Part shown: in pieces, positions 25,915-35,659 of the stretch
How the letters are laid out: each line of letters begins with the position of its first letter
Position numbering within the stretch: position 1 is the stretch's first letter
Source: Kappaphycus alvarezii
Taxonomy: Eukaryota; Rhodophyta; Florideophyceae; Gigartinales; Solieriaceae
Assembly (NCBI GenBank): GCA_002205965.3
Contig: NADL03000012.1
Span: 620,001-684,000, forward strand
Direction: 5' to 3'
DNA: 64,000 nucleotides
The notes under the pieces: generated by a model
The model's input: the letters and a program-made list of their open reading frames with translations, nothing else
The model's database searches: none
Told to the model about the DNA's origin: nothing
Made by a program: the position numbers and the translations under genes

Positions 25915-27076
25915 TCAAACAGAAATCTCTCCGTGCAAGAGCGAGCTTCTCATTGTGTTAGCAATACACCCCGCATGTCCGTGCCGCACCGGTATTTTCG
26001 GGTACTGGCTCGGAGAGACACACTGGCTTCTCTCCATGAAATTCGTGTACCACATCCCCTTCTGAATAAAGCGTGCCTTCTTCTTGTTTGCTCTGACAAA
26101 ATTGTTGTGGACCACTACAAGATTCTGTTGACACATCCTATTCAACTCTACTCGCGACTTCTTAAAAATCACTTTCCCATTGTAGGGCTCTGCACCAGAC
26201 GGAAATTTATCACTGGGCAAGACGCGAATGGTTGCTCCGTGACTTTCACAACGGAATGGGGCATGTGCGGACGGCTCTTCAATTTTGTTGCCTCCAAACT
26301 GCTTATCGCAGAACACTTTGTTAACAACGTCTTGATCATGAGCACCAAGATGAATGTTGGCAATGAGTTGATCAAATAGCCTCATGCTTCTTTCCCCGGC
26401 CCTGACAAAGTAAAATCCGGAATTCAGAGTGCGATACCCAACTTCCGGCTGAATGACAACGTCCGAATCGTTGTAGCTGGGATCCGATATCATTGACTTT
26501 AAAACAGCAACCGCATCTTGACACCAAAAGATATCAGCATCCGACAAGAGTACATCAAATCCGATTTAAGCGCTGCCTTGACAGCCTCCAACTTGCGCTT
26601 TGTAATACTATTAAATGACCTCGAACCCGTAGGCTCAAAGTTGCCCGGCTTGACATCATCACCATCCTCCGACGAAAGCAAGACACTAGACAATCCCAAC
26701 ATACTCGCAAACTCCGCAGTACGACGGTCAAGCGCATAGACGACAAGTCCTTGGACGCCAATATTCTTCAAATTGCAAGCAAAGTTGGCCAAATGCTCAC
26801 GATACATCCATTGGAGACTGTCACCACAAGCGTCGAAGAGGCAGACGGCAGCGGAAGCTCCTCTGAAATGGGATCGACCCTGTCCCGCGACAAGACAGTG
26901 GCAGATAGCAGCAACAATGCCAGGACGGAGGCAGCGAGGACCAAGGAGAAGAGTGTGGTGACTGCCAAGGCACCTTGAAGGCTCTGCGTCTGCGCGGATA
27001 CACGCGATGGGTCATGGCGGATGGGGTGCGGGATGGGTACATGCGGCGCGGTGGTTGACGTGCGGGTTGGAATCAT
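25915..27076 (-). CDS. GT77-like (Nucleotid_trans) glycosyltransferase, type II membrane (frameshifts)
   Basis: Predicted Golgi glycosyltransferase using a nucleotide sugar. The chosen ATG is at 27076 (an in-frame ATG at 27115 is also possible). A cytosolic tail is followed by the membrane anchor ALAVTTLFSLVLAASVLALL and a stem. The catalytic domain starts with TLVVTVSN, then MYREHLANFACNLKNIGVQG, LVVYALDRRTAEFASMLGLS, and the metal-binding DxD in FDVLLSDADIFW. It continues with DVVIQPEVGYRTLNSGFYFV, HDQDVVNKVF and VVHNNFV. This arrangement fits the PF03407 family that includes plant RRA and RGXT enzymes. Two frameshifts are visible: at the GG run 26808-26809 (one base short) and at the AAA run complementary to 26565-26567 (AAAA expected). 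The tail-to-tail neighbour is a sulfotransferase, consistent with shared work on a secreted glycan, but that link is inference. The linkage formed is unknown. Confidence 0.8.
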
Positions 27077-27879
27077 TGTGGGATGTGAGTGACGTTGGGT
27101 TTCGCTACAGGTCATTGGGAGAATGGATCTGAGGGGTGCGAGTGGGGCTGGTAACGGCGCGTGATTCAAAACGTGATGGTGTGGGCCGTGGCGGCACTTG
27201 TTGTGTTGAAATTTGTGGGACGGGATTGTGAGTTGGTTGGCCCGATTGTGGAGTGGTGAGGGAGTTTGAGGTCGCAAATGGAGCCCTTGGGCGTGAAACA
27301 AGGCGTTGGAAAGAGTGGGGGCGGTTGTCGAGGTTGTGCACATTCGCAATGAAATGAGTGAAGGTGTAGTGGAGACGGAGGTCTGGAATGCAGTTGGGAC
27401 AAATTTGTCTCTCGCGTTGACCTTCCCTGCATCGCAGGGAAGGATTGAAAACATTGCCCTTCCCCGCGTTGCGACGCCCTTCCTTGCGTTGCGGGGAAGG
27501 TGGTCGCAACGCGGAGAAGGGCAACATTTTGAAAGACCGGTTGCCGAACTTATCAATGAGAGCTGAAGTGAGAGCTAGAATGCAGCCACCAGTAATGTTG
27601 GTACGGTGGCATATTGCCGGGGTGTGCGTAATATATGCCAGTCACGCTGAGGCAGATGTGGTAGGAAGGAAAGAGTTTCAGGTTTTGTTCAAACAATAGA
27701 GGGTGACATGTGTCAGCATGAGACTGGCAGATGTCGGATGATATTTGGGTGTGAAAATACTAGTTTGTCATCGGCAAAAGGCACAATTTGCATGTTTGAA
27801 GCGTAAGGCCACTTTGCGGGAGGACCTTGCGTCGTGGACGGAGCCCAAGGGCGGCGTTGCGTTGTAATCCACCTATTTT
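27077..27879. other. intergenic, upstream of glycosyltransferase
   Basis: Long overlapping ORFs on both strands (for example 27105-27527 minus) reflect GC-rich, repeat-rich composition rather than a gene. It contains the foldback at 27456-27522 and a smaller palindrome CCTTCCCTG/CAGGGAAGG at 27421-27443. Confidence 0.5.
27456..27522. repeat. 20-bp foldback with nested stem
   Basis: Arms 27456-27475 (GCCCTTCCCCGCGTTGCGAC) and 27503-27522 are complementary at 19 of 20 positions. The loop contains a second CCTTCC/GGGAAGG pair and another GCGTTGCG. A separate short palindrome lies just upstream. It is about 400 bp 5' of the glycosyltransferase start, so either a regulatory or a foldback-repeat origin is possible. 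Confidence 0.85.
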
Positions 27880-29105
27880 ACCAATAGTACAGTACAGGGT
27901 ACAGTGCTGTATGAATAATCTAACGAAATATCATGCGATGCCCTACAGTGCTCTAAATTTCCATGCGGTATGATACAGTGGTACTGTTCTATACAGTACT
28001 GTACGGTACAGTCACCGACTCGTCACTACAGCCCTCCGAAAGGCTTTATCTCACGAGGAAAGCGGCGCCTGTTGCAGAGGTAAACAAATCAGGAATGTCC
28101 GAGTTTCACCTCGTTTGATTGGGCGCCGGCTAAAGGAGGCGGGTCGGCTCTTTCGAAGCACTTGCAATCTTCAACGGTGCAGTCTGGGACGGCAAAGGGT
28201 TTCATCGTTTCAACCAGACGACTGCCGTCATACCCTACAAGATATTAACCCCTAAGAAAAGCCTGTCTGCAATGAACCATTGATGCAATGAACCATTGAT
28301 GTGAGGTGATGCGCTGACCACAGTGGTGTTGTTGCCGTTCTACTGCAGAATGGGATTTGCTGATACTGAAACTCACGTGCGTTTGTTTATATTACCAGAG
28401 TTTGGATAACACGACTGATATTCTGGCGTCAAATCAGCAGTGTTCGACAATTGCAGGTTTGATTGTGTAGCGAGAGCGATGGCACGCCAAGTGGTTTGAC
28501 GAGGTTTGCGCGAGTGAAGAGGATGGCCATGTGTTTCGGGTGGAATGCGGGACGGTCACTCATGTGACGTGGGCGGGGATGCCCAGCAAACAGCAATCTT
28601 GTCGAGGAGGTTGGACGGGGTCTTGGGGCGGAGTGAGGAGTGATCCAAGACTGCAAGCTATGTAGCCCGTTTTATCAAGCTATCCACGTTTAAGCGGGAA
28701 GACGGGACGTTTGCATTGTACGACACCATACACTGTACAGTACAGTACTGTACAGTACAGTACTGTAGCAAACAATTTGGTGAATCTGGTCGGTTTCCAG
28801 GGCACAAGTTGTGGAGGTGCCGGAAAATACAGTATGGTGGCTGCCAATGGAACCTTTTTATTCAATTGCTTGTGTACGGTAGTAGAGTAAATGATCGCGG
28901 AGGGTACTGTACAATACGTATGATACTGTGGTTGTGCAGTGCCCATGTGTGCGGGGAATATTCGAACTTTTGAGAATATCGACGGAATCTGAGTTGACAA
29001 AATCAAACGACAAAGTTCCGGTCCTATCCAGGGTCACTTGAAGGACCAAATACAAAAAATTTGGGAATGGACGTCACGACTGTACTGTACAGTACCGTAC
29101 AAACC
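27880..29105. promoter_or_regulatory. cluster of TACAGTAC/TACTGTA palindromes in divergent GT-PLD promoter region
   Basis: Repeated half-sites ACAGTAC and GTACTGT occur at about 27886-27912, 27942-28015, 28731-28768, 28903-28936 and 29078-29101. The densest block (28733-28768) is built only of CTGTAC, AGTAC and their complements, and contains the self-complementary words CTGTACAG and TACAGTACTGTA several times. The cluster lies between two divergent genes, from about 0.8 kb 5' of the glycosyltransferase and up to about 440 bp 5' of the PLD ATG. A related block lies upstream of the ACT gene. The position suggests a transcription-factor site or a promoter-linked simple repeat; function is inference. 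Confidence 0.5.
28269..28300. repeat. 16-bp perfect tandem duplication
   Basis: GCAATGAACCATTGAT is present twice in direct succession (28269-28284 and 28285-28300). Each unit itself holds ATGAACCAT, a near palindrome. Probably a replication-slippage product. Confidence 0.9.
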
Positions 29106-29540
29106 CGGGCGATTGCGGTCCCCTGTGATTGGTGTGTCAAATGTGCCTTTGTCAACTCGACGACATAAATGCGAAGCAACGATCACCTTTTCTACATATT
29201 TCAAAATAAAATGATACTTTTTCTCCGTAAATTTTAATTAAAATTTAATTACCAAAGTTAAATTGACATGCCCAGTGACTTTACTCGACCCCCTTCCTCC
29301 CCTCAACACCCCCCCACCCCGTGATGACGTTGACATTTGATCAAGAGCAATCACACCCCTCTCTACTCCCACACGCTATATTTCGATTCATCACAGGCAA
29401 GCGTTTGTTCAAGCCACTCGCTTCTTCTATCAGCCATTTTTTCTCAAGCTCCACCCACACTTCTCTCCCCGCTCCGACATAGCCGTCATCCCTCCCCTCC
29501 TTCACCATAACCCTTCTCGCCCAACCCATCCACCTTCACA

Positions 29541-32269
29541 ATGGTGCTCATCCACGGTATCCTCCTCCACGGTCGCCTCCAAGTCTCCATTTTCGAGGCC
29601 ACCGACCTTTGGCTTCCAACAGAAAGAACCCACCGTGAAAAGCTCACCCGCGTCGTCCTCCGCCACTCCTCTCTCAACCCTTACGCCACCGTCTCCCTCG
29701 AGCATCTCCCAAAACCTTCCAAACGTCTACTCAAGACTCATGCCGTCCCTGCAACGACCATCCCACTGGAATCATTCCGAGACTGTCGATGTCGCTACCA
29801 ATGTTTCCAATCTCGTCGTCCACGTCAAATCCGCCGCTACTCATGAGGTGGAAAACGCATGGGGTCCACGCAAAAGTCTAGGCTTTGTTCGCATCAAGGC
29901 AGAGCATGTCATGTTGAACGTTGTCGATGGTTGGTTCAATTTAGGTGGTATTCATGGTGGCGGTGATAAAAACAGAGGCCGCTTGCGCATGAGAGTCGTC
30001 TATGAACCAGTCGATGACATGCGCCTATTTGGCCAGCGGACAGTTCCCGGCACTTACTTTTCTCCTCTGGACGGATGTCACGTTCAGTTATTCAGAGACG
30101 CCTGTACCGTGGAGGGCAGGGAGGTCGATGTTGGATGTGGAAGTGCAGAGGATCCAGTCGGATATTTTGAAAAGGTCTATAATGTCATTGCGGACGCAAA
30201 GAAGATGGTCTACATCTCAGGCTGGTCTGTTGACACCAGTCTCAAACTACTTCGCGGACACAGACGCACTGAGGCTGGGCGAATTACTCAAGCAGAAGGC
30301 CTCGGAGGGCGTCACTTTTTGTTACTTGTTTGGGACGAGGTCTTCTCCACTAATAACACTATTGTCAGGCTCAAAGGTATAATGGATACCAAGGATGAGA
30401 TCACCAAAGCATTTTTCCGAGGATCCAAAGTCAAAGCCGCTGTCGTCCCTCGATTAGGTGGTTTGTCAAGCAAGGTCATGAAGGCACCGCTCGTGCCTTG
30501 TTTGTTTACCTTTCATGAAAAGCTTGTTGTCGCAGATGTTGAATGCGAAAACGGCGGTAGGGAGCTAGTAGCATTTTGTGGAGGGCTTGACCTTACTTAT
30601 GGCAGGTGGGACACTCCTGAGCATTCGTTATTCCGAACCTTGGATAAGGAACATGCAGAGGATTTCCACAACGGTTGCTTTGATGTCAAAATGCCTTTTG
30701 GGCCGCGACAACCATGGCATGATGTTGCCGGTATGGTCAGAGGGCCTGTAGTACGCTGCTTTGTGCAATGTTTTGAAGAAAGGTGGAAGAGGCAAGGCCT
30801 TGGTTCGAGCTTGTTGGTGGATGTCGACAGTGATAAGGAGATTAGATTTAGGAACGTACAAGGCGACGACAGCTGGACTGTTCAGGTTTTCCGATCTATC
30901 GACGAGCGTAGTGCGGTATTTGACAAGGAAACAGGAAGAGATTGGAGGCCAAGATGGGTCGTAGTATCGACAGGTCGATTCATCACGCTTACGTGCATTA
31001 CACCCGTGCGTCAAACAGATGTAAGTTGGACATCACTCACTCTTCCAACTCTTCGTGCGGTTGAGGCACTCACCGCCTGTGCGCTGGAAATGACATGTTT
31101 CGCACGTTTGTGTGAATCACTGCTTGCTAACATAGTGTATCGACTGCCCTGATTCTTTACCTCTGAAAAACTCGCGTGCTGCCTTCCTGCCGCACGAAAC
31201 AGTCATTTATATCGAACAGCAGTACTTTATTGGCAGCTCCAATCAATGGCTCATAGACGGCCACAAGGATGCGACTAACCTTATTCCGCATGAACTTGCT
31301 CTGAAGATTGTGCAAGGTATCCTAACTGGAAACTTTCTAAGGGCGTACATCCTTATCCCCATGTTTCCAGAGGGGGTTGCATCGGACGGTGTTATCCAAA
31401 AGATTTTGTACTTTCAAATGAGAACTGTTGAGATGATGATGAAACAGATTGCTGGTGCGATCAAGGAGGCCCGATTGTACGATGCGCACCCGACGGACTT
31501 TTTGTCCTTTTTTTGTCTTGGGAATCGAGAGGCATATCCGTCGGACGCAAGCTCAGATTCGTCTGATCGCCGTGACAGTCTCAGCTCCACTGGCTCCTTC
31601 AAAGAACCCCTGCAGATACCTTTGCGCAGAAGAGGAAGTGCGTCTGGAGACACAGACAGCAAACGCTCCGATGATTCTCTGAAACGTGGTCGCCGTCCGA
31701 GTATATCTCGACGGCTGTCCTCTTTTCGAAGGAAGGGCCCTCGGACTGCAGATGAAGACCTGCTAAATGCTAATCGACGGCACCCGATCTATGTTCATTC
31801 AAACTATTTATTAGCGATGATGAGATTCTAGTGACAGGCTCTGCAAACCTTAACGAGAGAAGTATGTGCGGAGTGCGAGACACCGAAATCGCGTTCAGCG
31901 CGTTTCAACCCAAGCACAAGTGGAGATCTGAAGCGCTGCCGTGGGAGCGTGCTCCAAAGGGAGAAGTGGGGGCTTTTCGACGACGCTTGTGGGCCGAACA
32001 CATGCTTGGAAAATCGAAGAAGTCGTTCCCAAAGAACTGGAGGATCCTGGTTCTTTGCAATGCATGAGAGAGATGCAACGAATCGCAAGACGCAACTGGG
32101 CTGACTATACTTCTTCCCGATTACGGACTTACGATCACACCTGTTACCGTACCCGTACGAGATTGACTATGAGGGAAATGTGATTGGTGCTGTTCCAACC
32201 TTTCCAGACACTAGGGGCTCTGTGACGGGGACTAACTCGAACGTCATTCCAAATATTCTTGTTTCATGA
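29541..32269 (+). CDS. C2-domain phospholipase D, plant type (one intron; frameshifts)
   Basis: Hydrolyses phosphatidylcholine and related lipids to phosphatidic acid at membranes in a Ca2+-dependent way. The ATG at 29541 begins a C2 domain: LLHGRLQVSIFEATDLW, then NPYATVSLEHL and WFNLGG. The catalytic core has YFEKVYNVIADAKKMVYISG, the first HKD motif FHEKLVVAD (His 30514-30516), RWDTPEHSLFRTLDKEH, FGPRQPWHDVAGMVRGPVVR and ERWKRQG. It continues with RSIDRSIHHAYVHYTRASNR, an intron at 31021-31135, VIYIEQQYFIGSSNQW and a second HKD motif starting IYVHS (His 31796-31798), then GSANLNERSM. The C-terminus ends with YPYEIDYEGNVIGAVPTFPD. Frame changes occur near 29750, at GGG 30956-30958, at the exon junction, at AAA 31801-31803 (inside the second HKD, at its Lys codon) and near 32.06 and 32.15 kb. 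A Ser/Arg-rich insertion (about 31540-31790) precedes the second HKD. Length is about 870 residues, near the plant norm of 800-870. Confidence 0.88.
31021..31135 (+). other. spliceosomal intron in PLD gene
   Basis: A 115-nt intron with 5' GTAAGT (31021), a branch-type CTAAC at 31127-31131 and 3' TAG ending at 31135. The PLD homology breaks at its start (HHAYVHYTRASNR) and resumes after it with VIYIEQQYFIGSS, and the inside does not fit PLD. Exon phases disagree by one base, as expected if another single-base assembly error is nearby. It is the only intron I can support in the window. Confidence 0.65.
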
Positions 32270-32786
32270 ACGCAGAAGTTTCCGTAAGGTACTAATGAGT
32301 GGACCAAGGAAAAGTCAGTTGTGTCGACTTTCGAAAAACATCCGGGGATATGTCTGTGCTGAAGATTTGTGGCCGCAACGCAGTCCCCGTCATGTCACGG
32401 CATGAGAAGCGCAGCGCCTTTCTCTAGTGTCAGACCTCGCCGGCTGTCGTTAGGGTTACTCATCTAGTACAACACTCTCCGCTTATTTTTATTCCATCAC
32501 TAGCGGCAATTTTGTAAATTTAAAATCCAAAAGCACCTCATCCTACCACTGCAGTTTCCAAAGCTTTCGAGCGCAAGCACCCCTACAGACTTCAACAAAC
32601 TATTAAAGTGGACGTCCCAGGGAAACAAAATGATACCTGCAAAGAGTGCTTTGCAATTAGCTACGAGCAGAGACGCCCAGATATTCTCTCTCTAAAGCCT
32701 CAAGTTGTCATAGCCCTGCGATACAATTACGACGCCATTCAGCGACAGTCCCAAAATAAAGTACAAACTAGGAAGCAGACCTTGGA
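32270..32786. other. intergenic between convergent PLD and ACT genes
   Basis: About 517 bp between two tail-to-tail stop codons. It should hold both 3' untranslated regions. No coding signal is supported. Confidence 0.5.
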
Positions 32787-33885
32787 TCACTCCAGAACGA
32801 GCGGACGATACGGTACCTCGGGCAACCTTCCTCTGAAGTTCGGCGTCTCAAACTGGCTAAACTTAAAGCAGGCACGCTCGTGGTTGTTGACCTCATCAAT
32901 GAATATGGCCTCTGCGATCACGCAGTCGGTGCCATCACGTTTCTGATACCAAAGCTTCTCATGCGTCCCCGGGTTTCCAACTATCGTCAACGACTTCAAA
33001 ATGGCATTAAGCGATAGGTTGATGTCCTCCGATTCCAGCGGTTCCTTGAACCCTCTCTTCGTGACAAAGAAGTGATTTTCAACACGCTGCGCAAGTGTGT
33101 TGATGCTCGCACTAGCAATGTCAACGGCGATATCATTCAAAGAAGCGCTGACCTCAGCCAACAGCCCCGGTCGATCATTAGTCTGCAAGGAAAATACCGT
33201 GTATCTGTCTGCACGATTTTTCTGCACAGAGACGCGATGCCAACCGCCCTCATTTCCGGGACGAGGGCGAGGGTATGGAGTGTTCAGCTCGATCTTGATA
33301 CACTCTGCAACTTGTGCGAGACGATGGCCGTCGTCAAAAATTTTATCTCCGGACTCCTCTTCAGACATCCAAAAGGCGACACAATTGGTCAAGCTTAGGT
33401 TTAAGCCACGCAGGCGATGAGCTCACCCTCGATACGATGCATGATTAGACGGACGGCATCGTTTTCTCCGTTGGCCACACGATGGATACGAATACCTAGG
33501 GCCTTCAGAACACTGACAATGTCGAGAACGAGGCCGTGGCGGTCCTCTGCGAAGACAATGGCAAGGGTCCTGTCATGGTCGATTGAATTGTCAAAGAAGA
33601 CCTGAGTGTGGTGTTCGCGCATCGGGAACACATACTTGGATGCGAGGCGCTCCAGGGCTGGGGAGCTGTGAACACATTCCGGGGAGAGTTGGCACTCGGC
33701 GCCAAAAGTACAGACTTCCTCTTCAGAACCGTAGACAGGGGCCGGTAGAGTCGAAACAGGGACGCGAGACAGATTACAGAGAGTGATGCGGATGGAACGA
33801 AACGGAGCGGACGGGCAGGACAGCGGGATGGGGAGCTAGCGCTGTTGATCTGGGTCTGAATGGGAATGGGTTGAACGAATGCCAT
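32787..33885 (-). CDS. plastid-targeted double-ACT-domain protein (ACR11/12-like; frameshifts)
   Basis: ACT domains bind amino acids or related small ligands and regulate metabolism; plastid ACR11-type proteins are linked to glutamine and nitrogen sensing. From the ATG at 33885 the N-terminus (MAFVQPIPIQTQINSASSPS) is Ser/Pro/Arg-rich without acidic residues, like a plastid transit peptide. After a frame change comes VYGSEEEVCTFGAECQLSPE, then ACT 1 (TLAIVFAEDRHGLVLDIVSV, LKALGIRIHRVANGENDAVR), a second frame change near 33405, an acidic linker, and ACT 2 (RYTVFSLQTNDRPGLLAEVS, ASLNDIAVDIASASINT, ENHFFVTKRGF). There is no nucleotidyltransferase or kinase domain, which excludes GlnD and aspartokinase. 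Length is about 366 residues. The gene converges on PLD. Family membership is good; the plastid role is inferred from the N-terminus and from plant relatives. Confidence 0.75.
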
Positions 33886-35659
33886 GATGTTTGGGAAAAC
33901 TGTCGCAGATCACGGAGATGAACAGGGTTGTTTAGGGGAGGGGTGGTCGCCAAATGATGCAGCCAGTTTTGCTCGAACTTGCAAGTTAAACGTCAGCGAC
34001 AGTAGGTACACTGGTGGGTGTGAAGGAGAAACCTAAACGCCAATGGGGCCAAAGAGATGGGATAGATTAATACAAAAAATAGCAGCTGTTCTGAGAATAA
34101 TGCTGCAAGATTTAGATAAAGTCGAGAGGATCGGATCATCGAGTGGTGCTGAATGCGGTAGATTTGGCACTCTACTGTACAGTACAGTACTGTAACATGT
34201 ACAACTTGTGAAATGGAAGCTTTCGACAATTTCCTGTGAGCGCTATTTGAGTGTCAGTAACCTTAAGAGTTTGCTAGCTTAAGCCATCCAAACAAAGATG
34301 GCTCGACTGTAAAACGCGAGAGTAGAGCGCTATATTCCCCAAAGCCCAACTTTGTAGCTCCATCCAAAGAAACACAACTAACGCAAGTTCGAGCACGCAA
34401 AGCTAATTCCTTTTGTGATGTGAGCGGCTCTCATCCATCCACTGCAAAATCTTTTCCCTTTTTCCTGCCACAAGCCAGAACACATGGTGGCTTTTTACAT
34501 AAATATCCCAAATCTCCCGCCAACCAGATACGGGAAAGGCCTGCCAAAATGAATGCAATGAAAAGAGCAGAAAGACCAACATTTGCAATGCATTTCGTCA
34601 ATTCTTTCCCTGATTTGAGAAAAACTCCAAATATATTACGTTTTCTTCTATGTACTGTAATGGACGGCATCCACCCCCAAACATACCGACTAGTACTGGA
34701 GTGCAAAAACACTTCTGAAACATGTACAAAAATGCATGATGTATAGAGTCAAGCAGCCTCCACTGTCAGAAAGCGCCTTCTGTAATTTAGTGCAACCACC
34801 AGCACTTGGCTCTAGTAAAATTGTAAAAAACATCAGTACTCAACCGTGGGATAAAGTTTCGACGCAAACCTTGGTCGCGGTGGCTTTCCGCCTGCAACGG
34901 CTCAGTAAAGCTTTTCCGGTGCCTCGGAGAAGCCCTTCGCCGTAACGGGCAGGCCCACATTCCGCCAAGGAAAAGAAGCCGTGAACCGGTTAGACCTCGG
35001 TGATTGTCGATCATGAATAAATCATTGCAGAGAACCACATGAATACCGCTGCTGCTCTCCAAGCAATTCTCACGTCTCGCGGATGCAGTAAATGCACTTG
35101 AAACTTTCTGTCGTATGTAGGTGCACAAGAAAGCTTGACTGTAATGTACAGCTCTTGGCGTGGCTCGCAACGAGTTGAACCTGGAAATCTAAATGTGTGC
35201 AGTTTGTACTACTTGTTGGAAGATGATACTTAGGCGCGTGTCGGTGGCCTCGATGACGATTGCAAGTACTATTTTCAGTGAAGTCTGCAGTACGTTTACC
35301 GCGAGACTGTTGTTTTATTTGATTGAACACACGGTTTGCCATTAAGCGGAAGTTTTTCGTGAGCAGCCGAATGACCCAAGGTGGAGAGTACTTTTGTCTC
35401 AAAAGTTAATCTTATATCACAGGTAGGGAGAGGTCCAGCGTAAAAATTATTAACCATAGCGAGCGTAAGCGAATAGAGTTACATGGAATGTACGCATGAG
35501 TTCGTGAACAGCCAGCGAGACCTTGGCGAATGGCGTAAGTTGTACATCGATGAAAACGTCGGAAAACGAGAATTTTGCAAGTAGTACGACGTATTCAGAC
35601 AAAACATGCATACATACGTATGTACTATAAAGGAGCAAAAGTCCCCTTGGTCTGTACAA
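33886..35659. other. intergenic; upstream of ACT gene, no other gene recognised
   Basis: Short overlapping ORFs on both strands (34420-34746 plus, 34431-34712 minus, 34787-35170 minus) have no recognisable domain. It contains the palindrome block at 34172-34194 and a 14-bp perfect palindrome TACATACGTATGTA at 35611-35624. Confidence 0.4.
34172..34194. promoter_or_regulatory. TACTGTACAGTACAGTACTGTA block upstream of ACT gene
   Basis: A 22-bp run made of the same half-sites as the GT-PLD cluster: TACTGTACAGTA overlapping TACAGTACTGTA, each a perfect palindrome. It lies about 290 bp 5' of the ACT start codon. Recurrence upstream of independent genes favours a regulatory site over random repeat. 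This is inference. Confidence 0.45.

Noticed and set aside
26768-27556. 262-codon minus-strand ORF taken as a whole protein
   Set aside because: Only its last third (anchor and stem of the glycosyltransferase) is supported; the part beyond about 27115 is GC-rich repeat DNA with a foldback.
28731-28768. CRISPR-like or satellite array
   Set aside because: The repeats are short overlapping palindromes without spacers of constant length.
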